Assembly (NCBI GenBank): GCA_963727365.1
Contig: CAVSFU010000001.1
Coordinates: 186,001 to 250,000 of the forward strand
Source: Paraconexibacter sp963727365
Lineage (GTDB): Bacteria; Actinomycetota; Thermoleophilia; Solirubrobacterales; Solirubrobacteraceae
Direction: 5' to 3'
DNA: 64,000 nucleotides
This document shows positions 34,080 to 41,539 of the stretch, piece after piece. The position numbers and the translations under genes were made by a program. Position 1 is the first letter of the stretch; the number at the start of each line of letters is the position of its first letter. Under the pieces are notes generated by a model that ran no database searches, had not been told where the DNA came from, and worked only from the letters and a program-made list of their open reading frames with translations.

Positions 34080-34292
34080 ATGCCCGCAAGCGTCGTGTTC
34101 ATCGGTGGCGACACCCTGAAGGTCGAGCAGGATCCAGTAGACGCAGCTCGACTGCTGTGGGGGCACGAGCAAGGCGACGACGCGCACGACATTGGCTACG
34201 CCGCACTCGTCGTAGGCGGCGAGGTCGTCTACGTGAACCCGGCCGCGGTCGCGCGCGTGGAGAAGCAGCGCTCGGGCACGGCGTCGTTCTAG
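34080..34292 (+). CDS. Small plus-strand cargo protein B
   Basis: 70 residues: MPASVVFIGGDTLKVEQDPV, GYAALVVGGEVVYVNPAAVA. Related in layout to protein A just upstream (see there). Each has its own -10, so they are two separate leaderless genes. Function unknown. Confidence 0.55.
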   Translation: MPASVVFIGGDTLKVEQDPVDAARLLWGHEQGDDAHDIGYAALVVGGEVVYVNPAAVARVEKQRSGTASF

Positions 34293-34299
34293 CTCCTCG

Positions 34300-34839
34300 C
34301 TAGCGCGGCGACCGCAGGTACTCAGCGGGGTCCTGCTCGATCGACGTCGTGTCGTGCAGCTTGGCCCGCTTGCGCAGCATCTCCATCGCCTCCTCCGCCG
34401 CCTTCAACGACAACTCGCGGTGCTTGTTGTCCTGCAAGATCAGCATTGGTTGGTCGGGCTGCGACGGCCCGATACCAGCGGCACCTCGGTGCATCAGCTC
34501 GACGTGCGCCACCGTGGCTCGGACGACCTCCCACTCCTTCGGCTTGAGGCCGCGGGCAAGCGCGAGCCGCACATCCGGCCATCCGTCGAGCCGCAACCAC
34601 CGATCCTTGGTCCCGCCAGCGTTCTGCCCGAGGTCCAGCTCGCGCAGACGGTGCGCGAGGCGGGCAAGGTCCTCGACCATCACGCGCACCGCCGCGCGCA
34701 GCTCGCGCCGTTCGGCGCGGTAGTCGAGCAGCATGCGCACGATCGCCGCGAGGATGCCGGCGACGACCGCGCCGATCAGCACCGTCACGATCGTGTTGGA
34801 CGGCTCGTCCTTCGCGGCGTCGACGGCGGAGAGGATCAC
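34300..34839 (-). CDS. Membrane-anchored helical protein
   Basis: 179 residues from GTG overlapping the previous stop. One N-terminal membrane helix (TIVTVLIGAVVAGILAAIV) with a short outside end, then a long cytoplasmic helical part (RAERRELRAAVRVMVEDLAR, VVRATVAHVELMHRGAAG, AAEEAMEMLRKRAKLHD). Topology and pairing with the next entry suggest a complex of two single-pass proteins. No known family recognised. Confidence 0.55.
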   Translation of the reverse strand: MILSAVDAAKDEPSNTIVTVLIGAVVAGILAAIVRMLLDYRAERRELRAAVRVMVEDLARLAHRLRELDLGQNAGGTKDRWLRLDGWPDVRLALARGLKPKEWEVVRATVAHVELMHRGAAGIGPSQPDQPMLILQDNKHRELSLKAAEEAMEMLRKRAKLHDTTSIEQDPAEYLRSPR

Positions 34840-35387
34840 TTGCGCTTGGCGCGGCGGCGCGTGCGTCGCGACGCGTCTGGGCTCAGACGACTCGCCGCGG
34901 CCGTCCGGAACTCCTTGCTCGACGCGTTGGCGGCGATCTGATCGTGACCCCAGCGAAAGGGGTCGCGCTGGACGTTGACGATGCCGTTCGGGCCTAGCGC
35001 CGCACGGTCCCACGCCTGCATCGCGGCGTTGAAGTGGCGACACTCTGGAGCATCGGGGCCCAACCGGATTTGCAGCTTGTCCTCGTTCAGGTGGAGTTGC
35101 TGCAACTGGTAGATCAGTGCCGCGTGGGTCTCGTCGGGGACGGCGAGCGGCACGTTCCCGGCCCCCGGCCGGTTGGAGGCCTGCTCGGTGTCGTTGAGCA
35201 GCGCCAGTGCCTCCGTCAGCCGGATGGCCGCGTCCTCGATGACGGTGCGCAGCTCGTCCTCTCGTGTCGAGCGTCGCGCCTCGCGACGGTCGAGCAGTCC
35301 CGTTACGAAGCCCGTGACGTGGCCAGCCACGCCGACGCCGGCCGTGGTGGCCAGGCCCACGATCGCGATCGTCGTTGCATCGCTCAT
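34836..35387 (-). CDS. Membrane-anchored helical protein, partner
   Basis: 183 residues. An N-terminal hydrophobic segment (IAIVGLATTAGVGVAGHVTG), then TREDELRTVIEDAAIRLTEA and a long helical body, ending in a very basic tail (RRTRRRAKRK). Same topology as the partner downstream, coupled by GTGA. A TACCTT hexamer is 6 bases before the ATG. Confidence 0.55.
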   Translation of the reverse strand: MSDATTIAIVGLATTAGVGVAGHVTGFVTGLLDRREARRSTREDELRTVIEDAAIRLTEALALLNDTEQASNRPGAGNVPLAVPDETHAALIYQLQQLHLNEDKLQIRLGPDAPECRHFNAAMQAWDRAALGPNGIVNVQRDPFRWGHDQIAANASSKEFRTAAASRLSPDASRRTRRRAKRK

Positions 35388-35393
35388 GTTCGG

Positions 35394-35399
35394 AAGGTA
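35394..35399 (-). promoter_or_regulatory. Leaderless -10 (TACCTT) for the membrane-protein pair
   Basis: Minus-strand TACCTT ending 6 bases before the ATG at 35387. Confidence 0.45.
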
Positions 35400-35499
35400 G
35401 CTGCGCTGTCGGTCAGCTCAGCACCGCGATTGCGCTCACTTTCTGCCATGAGCCAGACCACATGGAGCGCACGCTGATCTGCCCGAGCGGCGTCGGGTA

Positions 35500-36225
35500 C
35501 TACGACGCGAGGCGCCGGGGCCCGCTCGACAGCTGAGCGCGACGTGCGGCCGCCTCCACGAGCGCGTGGTGGCGTCGGCACAGCGCCACGCCGTTCGCCA
35601 GGTCGTCCCTGCCGCCCTCGCGCTTGGGCACGACGTGGTGCGCCTGCACGCCGAGCGTCGTGGTGCAGCGCACGCCGTCTACGACGACCTCGCAGCGGCC
35701 ACCGGCGCGTGCCAGGACAGCGGCGCGAAAGCGCGCTTGCCCGGACGAGCTCCGCCCGGGCGTCGTGCGCTCGCGCGCGCTCGAGCAGCGCCGGCAGTAG
35801 CTGCCGCTCTCGATGAGCACGCCGCAGTTGTCGCCGAGGCAGGGCCGCTTCATCGTGGGTGCCGGGAGCATCGGGCGCAGGACGTAGAGGGTGCGCCCGA
35901 CGAGCAGACGCAGACGCAGGCCCTCGCTCGTCTGTCGCAGGGCCGCGCCGTACTCGTGCTCGCACATGACGAAGCTCGGCAGGCGCCCGCCGAGGATCAC
36001 GGCGGCGCGCACGCCACCTTCACCGGGTCCGCGGTCTTCGACCTCGACGCCATACAGCCCGGCCTCGGGTCCGCACATCAGCAGGAGTGCGGGAGCGTTG
36101 ATCGCCACCGCCTCCTCTGGCGGGCGAACGCCGGCCGACTCCCACGCGGCTTCGATGGCCGACATCACTGCCTCGTCTGAGGACCACATCTTTCGAGGAT
36201 GGCGGTCGGGGTGTCGATCTGTCAT
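35500..36225 (-). CDS. HNH endonuclease with unknown N-terminal domain
   Basis: 241 residues. The C-terminal ~115 residues are an HNH nuclease: two zinc Cys pairs (CLGDNC, YCRRC), then LARAGGRCEV, QAHHVVPKREGGRDDLANGV and LCRRHHAL. HNH proteins assist terminase cutting in HK97-like phages and are kept in capsid-forming satellites. The first ~125 residues (LLLMCGPEAGLYGVEVEDRG, LPSFVMCEHEYGAALR) are an unrelated beta-rich domain; an internal ATG at 35853 could start a stand-alone HNH protein. It starts at ATG 36225, overlapping the Zn-ribbon stop (ATGA). Confidence 0.75.
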   Translation of the reverse strand: MTDRHPDRHPRKMWSSDEAVMSAIEAAWESAGVRPPEEAVAINAPALLLMCGPEAGLYGVEVEDRGPGEGGVRAAVILGGRLPSFVMCEHEYGAALRQTSEGLRLRLLVGRTLYVLRPMLPAPTMKRPCLGDNCGVLIESGSYCRRCSSARERTTPGRSSSGQARFRAAVLARAGGRCEVVVDGVRCTTTLGVQAHHVVPKREGGRDDLANGVALCRRHHALVEAAARRAQLSSGPRRLAS

Positions 36226-36494
36226 CTCTGGCCCGCCTCCCATGCGCGTGAGGGGCGGTAGTAGATGCCGAGGTTGTCGGCGCAGCTCTGACACAGCGCC
36301 TCGCGAGGCGTGTGGCGATAGACCATCGCCCTGCCGATTCGGAGGATGCCTCGGCATCGAGCGCAGCAGGTGTCGGTCTTGACCGGAGTCAGCCACCACT
36401 TGTTCGAGCTGGAGCCCGTGGCTCTCGAGGTCGTCTGTGCTGACTGCATCGCGGCCTTCTTTCTGCGCTTGCGCTCTCTCGTCTTGAAGCTCAT
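36222..36494 (-). CDS. Small zinc-ribbon protein
   Basis: 90 residues. Basic N-terminus SFKTRERKRRKKAAMQ, then two CxxC pairs (CCARC and LCQSC), about 25 residues apart, which should bind one zinc. Preceded by AAAGGAG seven to eight bases before the ATG, so it is not leaderless. First gene of the HNH unit; may bind DNA or RNA. Confidence 0.6.
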   Translation of the reverse strand: MSFKTRERKRRKKAAMQSAQTTSRATGSSSNKWWLTPVKTDTCCARCRGILRIGRAMVYRHTPREALCQSCADNLGIYYRPSRAWEAGQR

Positions 36495-36933
36495 CGGTTC
36501 TTCTCCTTTGCGGCCTCGGCGCGGGCACGGGGGAGCGCCCCTCCTACGGTCTGCACGGCGTCGACATGGGGTCCACGCTGCTCCCGGCACCCATCACGAA
36601 CGGCTCCCTCGGATGCCGGGGAACGGCTCGCTGGCGGCTTCCATGACTGCGCCCTGTCAGTCCCGCCGTCCGATCTCGTCGGACTCCTGCTCGGGGGCCG
36701 CGCTCGACGGCGCGGCGTTGCGTGGTGTGCGGCGGGCTACCGCCGATCCGCTCGCTACGCTCCGCCGACCTCCTTGGCCGCCATCTCGGAGCCCCGACGC
36801 CCGGTTGCAGCCGGGCGTCCTGCGTTCTGGGGCTCAAGCTCGACGGCGCGCGGCGGAATGGCGATGCCAAACCGGGCGCTCGACTTTGGTGCAGGTGCCG
36901 GTTCGTCGTCGGTGCCAAACCGATCGGTCGACG
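36495..36933. other. Element right end, no gene
   Basis: 439 bases with no convincing gene on either strand. It holds the upstream region of the Zn-ribbon/HNH operon, a strong hairpin (36796-36819) and repeated TGCCAAACCG at 36,864 and 36,912 near attR, possibly recombinase or accessory-factor sites. Confidence 0.5.
36796..36819. terminator. GACGCCCGG/CCGGGCGTC hairpin
   Basis: A 9-bp perfect stem with loop TTGCAG, extended outward by GCCCC/GGGGC. It lies between the element genes and comM and could stop transcription in either direction. No U-tract follows. Confidence 0.5.
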
Positions 36934-36938
36934 CTCGT
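36911..36938. other. attR (P-B' junction)
   Basis: The P arm GGTGCCAAACCGATCGGTC, then GACG and CTCGT. Combined with the left end it gives attP with ACG-CT-CGT at the centre and P and P' arms sharing G.GCC.AAAC.G.T.GGT..ACG as an inverted repeat. To the right comM codons resume in frame at GTC GAC CTC. Confidence 0.65.
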
Positions 36939-38439
36939 CGACCTCCTTCCCCGTCGCGTCGACGTCGAGGTCGACCTGCGCAAGGGCTTGCCGGCCTTCA
37001 CGATCGTCGGCCTCGGCGACCGCGCCGTTCGCGAGTCGCGCGAGCGCGTGCTCGCGGCAATCGTCAACTCAGGGCTGCAGCTACCGCAAGGCCGCGTCAC
37101 GGTGAACCTCGCTCCTGCGCAGCTGCGCAAGACCGGCACCGGCTTCGACCTCGCGATCGCCTGCGGCGTGCTCGCCGCGGCGGGGCAGATCCCCCAGGAG
37201 GTCCTCGACACGACCGCCGTGTACGGGGAGCTCGCGCTCAGCGGTGCCCTGCGCCCCAATCGCGGCGCGCTCGCGGTCGCCGAAGGCGCAGCCTCCGCAC
37301 AGCTGACGAGCCTCGTCCTGCCCTGGGAGCTGACGCCGGAGGCCGCGCTCGTCCCCAAGATCGAGGTCAGCGGTGCCTCGACGCTCAACGAGGTCGCCGA
37401 GACGCTGCGCGGCAACCCGCCTGCGAACGCCCCGGCAGCGGTCGCGCTCGCGCGTGACCCGCAGCCTGAGGGCGCAGAGATGCTCGACCTCTCCGACGTC
37501 CGCGGTCATCCCGCCGCGCTCGCTGCCGCGACGATCGCCGCCGCCGGCGGGCACAACCTCCTGCTCACCGGCCCGCCCGGCACCGGCAAGACGATGCTCG
37601 CGCGCCGGATCCCGTCGATCCTGCCGCCGCTGAGCCCGCCGGAGGCGCTCGAGGTGACGCGCATCCACTCGGCTGTGGGATTGCGACGACCGACAGGCCT
37701 CGCGTGCGAGCGACCGTTTCGCGCGCCGCACCACACAGTCTCGGCGTCCGGGCTCGTCGGCGGCGGCACGCCGCCGCGCCCCGGCGAAGTGACGCTCGCG
37801 CATCACGGCGTCCTGTTCCTCGATGAGCTCTCGGAGTTCGCACGGCCGGCGCTGGAGGCGTTGCGCCAGCCGCTGGAGGACGGTCGCGTCGCCGTCGTCC
37901 GCGGGCAGCGCACGGCGATCTTCCCGTCGCGCGTGATGCTCGTGGCGGCAACGAACCCGTGTCCCTGTGGGCTCGCCGGCCCGGAGGGCAGGTGCCGCTG
38001 CAAGCCGATCGACCACGCGCGTCACCGCCGGCGGTTGAGCGGCCCGCTGCTGGACCGCGTCGACATCACCGTACGGATGGAGCGGCCGACCGCCGACGAC
38101 TTCGCGCAGCCGGGACTGCACACGAGCGCGGTGCAGCGCGCGCACGTCGTGGAAGCGCGCCAGCGTCAGCTCGCGCGCCTCGAGGGCACCGTTGCGACGT
38201 GCAACGCGCACCTCGACGCCGCGCTCTCGCGGACCTACCTCAGCCTCTCCGACGAGGCAGCACGCGTCCTGCACACCGCGTACGACGAAGGCAAGCTCAG
38301 CGGGCGCGGGCGTCTGCGTGTGCTGCGCATCGCGCGCACGATCGCCGACCTGGCAGGGGAGGAACGCGTGTCACCCAACGACGTGCACCGCGCGATCGCC
38401 TTCCACCAGCCCGACGTCGCGCTCGAGGAGGCATCGTGA
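36934..38439 (+). pseudogene. comM: comM 3' part (Mg-chelatase-like AAA ATPase)
   Basis: About 500 codons without the start: VDLLPRRVDVEVDLRKGLPA, FTIVGLGDRAVRESRERVLA (lon-like N domain), Walker A LLLTGPPGTGKTMLARRIPS, Walker B VLFLDELSEFARPALE, the zinc site CPCGLAG..GRCRC, and the Mg-chelatase C-terminal GRGRLRVLRIARTIADLAG. ComM is a hexameric helicase acting in natural transformation. Its codons 1-10 are at 25,667, so the gene is split by the element and should be inactive until excision. Its stop overlaps dprA (GTGA). Confidence 0.92.
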
Positions 38440-39551
38440 ACGCCTGCGACGCCTGTCTCACGCGTGCCGGCCTGCTCGCGGCGCTCTCCGGGCATCTCGA
38501 GATCGCGTGGCGGCGAGGTCGCGACGGGCTGCGCGACGTGCTCGCGCTTCCCAACGACGAACTCGCTGCCGCGCTCGCCCACATGCCCGCCGAGGAGGTC
38601 CTCGATGCGGCGCCCGGGCTTGCGCCGGAAGCGATCCGCGAGCTTGTCGACGGCGCCGCGATCGTGGCGCTGTGTCGCTGCGACGACGCGTATCCCGAGC
38701 GCTTGCGCGACCTCCGCGACGCGCCGGCAGTGCTGTTCTGTGCTGGCGATCCGCGGATGCTGCGGACGCACCTCGGCAGCGACGACGAGGGCGAGCGGCT
38801 GCCCGCGGTCGCGATCGTCGGTACACGCCGGGCCTCGCCCGAAGGAAGCGAGCTCGCGCGCGGGCTCGGTCGCGGCCTGTCGGCCGCGGGCGTCACCGTC
38901 GTGAGCGGGATGGCGATGGGCATCGACGCCGCGGCTCATCGCGGCGCCGTCGACGCGGGCGGTCCGACGGTCGCGGTGCTCGCGTGCGGACCGGACATCG
39001 CGTATCCCGCAAGCGAGGCGGTGCTTCACCGCCAGCTGCGCGACAACGCGCTGATCGTCTCGGAGGCGCCGCCGGGGGCGCAGCCACGGCGCTGGGCGTT
39101 TCCGGCACGCAACCGCATCATCGCGGCACTCGGACAGCTGACGATCGTGGTCGAGGGCGCGGCGCGCAGCGGCTCGCTGATCACCGCCGAGTTCGCCACG
39201 GCGCTCGGACGCGAGGTCGCCGCGGTCCCCGGTCGCGCCGGCAGCCCGTACACCCGCGGCAGCAACGGGCTACTGAAAGAGGGCGCGGCGGTCGTCCTCG
39301 ACGCCGAGGATGCGCTCGACCTCGTTCTCGGCACGGGCCGCGTGCGGCCCTCGCCCGACGCCGCACATCGAACGCTGGAACCGCGGCTTCGCCGCCTGCT
39401 GGTCGACGTGCTCCGCGGGCACGCAAGCGTTCCCGCCCTGGCACGCGCCGGTCACGACGTCGACGACGCGCTCGTGGGGCTTTCAGAGCTCGAGCTGCGC
39501 GGCTTCGTGCGCCGCGCACCGGGTGGGGTGGTGGTGCCCGTGCAACAGTGA
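38436..39551 (+). CDS. dprA: DNA-processing protein DprA
   Basis: 371 residues. Rossmann-like DprA core: VAIVGTRRASPEGSELARGL, VTVVSGMAMGIDAAAHRGAV, VLACGPDIAYPASE, AFPARNRIIAALGQLTIVVE, SGSLITAEFATALGREV, VPGRAGSPYTRGSNGLLKEG. A C-terminal winged-helix-like tail (LLVDVLRGHASVPALARAG) follows. DprA loads RecA on incoming single strands. Together with comM it forms a transformation pair, whose transcription may suffer from the element upstream. Confidence 0.95.
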   Translation: MNACDACLTRAGLLAALSGHLEIAWRRGRDGLRDVLALPNDELAAALAHMPAEEVLDAAPGLAPEAIRELVDGAAIVALCRCDDAYPERLRDLRDAPAVLFCAGDPRMLRTHLGSDDEGERLPAVAIVGTRRASPEGSELARGLGRGLSAAGVTVVSGMAMGIDAAAHRGAVDAGGPTVAVLACGPDIAYPASEAVLHRQLRDNALIVSEAPPGAQPRRWAFPARNRIIAALGQLTIVVEGAARSGSLITAEFATALGREVAAVPGRAGSPYTRGSNGLLKEGAAVVLDAEDALDLVLGTGRVRPSPDAAHRTLEPRLRRLLVDVLRGHASVPALARAGHDVDDALVGLSELELRGFVRRAPGGVVVPVQQ

Positions 39552-39587
39552 GCGCGCGTCGCCGAGCTGCCGCCCGCCATCCGCACA

Positions 39588-39593
39588 TACGCT
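39588..39593 (+). promoter_or_regulatory. Leaderless -10 (TACGCT) for thiD
   Basis: TACGCT, 7 bases before the GTG at 39601. Confidence 0.45.
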
Positions 39594-39600
39594 GCACGAC

Positions 39601-40437
<837 letters not shown>

Positions 40438-40457
40438 TCGGGGCCCCGTCCCTTTGC

Positions 40458-40463
40458 CATAAT
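40458..40463 (+). promoter_or_regulatory. Leaderless -10 (CATAAT)
   Basis: CATAAT, 10 bases before GTG 40474. Confidence 0.35.
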
Positions 40464-40473
40464 CGCCCGACCT

Positions 40474-41343
40474 GTGCAGTTCCTGCGTATGAAGCCCGGG
40501 CATGGCGAAGTGCTCCTGACGGAGGGCGACATCGACGTGGATGAGCAGCGTTTGATCGAGGCGTTTCGCGAGCAGCTCGACGCCGGCATGTGGGCCGCCG
40601 TCCCGGAGGAAGGTCCGAGCGGCCGCCGGCAGGCCGCGATGGTCCAGCGTTTCGAGGACATCCCGCGCGACGCCGAGCGCGTGATCTTCTTCCCCGGGCT
40701 GCGGGCGGACGCTGAGGAGACCGCCGTGCTGCTCGCGATCAGCGCCACGGTCATCGTCATCGTCGCGCTGCTCTGGGAGGTCTGCTGGCCGCGGCTGAGC
40801 GAGCTCTACGCACAGCACAAGGCGCGCCGCATGCGCGTCCCCGTCGACGGTTACGACCCCGGTCGCGAACGCCGCGCCGAGCAGCGCGCGCGCCAGCTGT
40901 TGCGCTCCTGCGTCAACGACGAGGAGTGGGGCATGTACCGCGACCTCGGCTTCATCCGTGTATGGGGTCGGCTCGCCGGCGGACCCGAGCCCGGCGTGAG
41001 CGAGCAGACCGACGCCGGCGCGCCGTACGCCTACCTGATCTACCCCCACAAGCCGATCGTCTGCTTCCTGCCGCAAACGCGCCGGCTGCTCAACGAGTAC
41101 TGCGTCGAGTTCCCCGACGAGACACGCCCCTACGGCTCTGCACGACTGCCGGACTCCGACGACGTCCTCGCGAAATGGATGGCGCTGACCGGCGACGAGC
41201 GGCGCCTGATCGCAAGCGCCAACATGCACCTGCCCGGTCGCCAGGTGGACCCCAAGCAGGTCCGCCGCGACCTCTGGCGCCTGAGCGAGTGGGAGCGCGC
41301 CCGCGACGCACGCGAGCGCCGCCAGCGCGCCACCGCCGAGTAA
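40474..41343 (+). CDS. Membrane-anchored protein of unknown function
   Basis: 289 residues. N-terminal soluble ~80 residues (EVLLTEGDIDVDEQRLIEAF), one membrane segment near 85-105 (AVLLAISATVIVIVALLWEV), then a ~185-residue cytoplasmic part rich in Arg/Asp with PYAYLIYPHKPIVCFLPQTR and LIASANMHLPGRQVDPKQVR. No family recognised. It is followed by a strong hairpin. Confidence 0.65.
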   Translation: MQFLRMKPGHGEVLLTEGDIDVDEQRLIEAFREQLDAGMWAAVPEEGPSGRRQAAMVQRFEDIPRDAERVIFFPGLRADAEETAVLLAISATVIVIVALLWEVCWPRLSELYAQHKARRMRVPVDGYDPGRERRAEQRARQLLRSCVNDEEWGMYRDLGFIRVWGRLAGGPEPGVSEQTDAGAPYAYLIYPHKPIVCFLPQTRRLLNEYCVEFPDETRPYGSARLPDSDDVLAKWMALTGDERRLIASANMHLPGRQVDPKQVRRDLWRLSEWERARDARERRQRATAE

Positions 41344-41344
41344 A

Positions 41345-41382
41345 CGTCCTTCTTGTACGGCTATAGCCGCGAAGGAAGGACG
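41345..41382. terminator. Nested inverted repeat after the 40474 gene
   Basis: Outer arms CGTCCTTC (41345-41352) and GAAGGACG (41375-41382) enclose the 12-base palindrome CGGCTATAGCCG (41358-41369). Probably a terminator, though no U-tract is seen; it may also form the 5' region of ilvD regulation. The remaining bases to 41,526 hold no gene. Confidence 0.45.
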
Positions 41383-41526
41383 CGGACGGGCGAGACGCCG
41401 GATCGCGCGGTGACGCCGGCCAGCGTCCCACCCTTCTAAGCCGCAGGTGTCCCGGCGCGCCGGCCGCAGGCCCAAACGTCCCGGCGCCGCGCTGTCGCGG
41501 GGCGGCCACAGCAGCCGCCGTCCGGC

Positions 41527-41532
41527 TACTGT
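41527..41532 (+). promoter_or_regulatory. Leaderless -10 (TACTGT) for ilvD
   Basis: TACTGT, 7 bases before GTG 41540. Confidence 0.4.
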
Positions 41533-41539
41533 CCATGCC

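Larger units (their letters stand above)
25694..36933. mobile_element. 11.24-kb tailless capsid-encoding element inserted in comM
   Basis: Bounded by CTCGT at 25694 and 36934. Deleting 25694-36933 restores one comM frame (MLARVITFTL-VDLLPRRVDV). Contents, mostly on the minus strand: Zn-ribbon protein, HNH protein, two membrane-anchored proteins, two small plus-strand genes, a secreted protein, portal, protease, capsid, small proteins, connector, TerS, TerL, RHH-like regulator and large serine recombinase. Not found: tail, tape measure, holin, lysin, primase. Packaging and head genes are ordered portal-protease-capsid-connector-TerS-TerL, with the terminase downstream rather than upstream. The size and gene set resemble phiRv1-type elements and capsid-forming PICIs. 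Confidence 0.85.

Noticed and set aside
36934..38439. Annotation of comM as intact with a long N-terminal extension from about 36,346
   Set aside because: The upstream frame is element DNA without domain similarity; the true start codons are found at 25,667.
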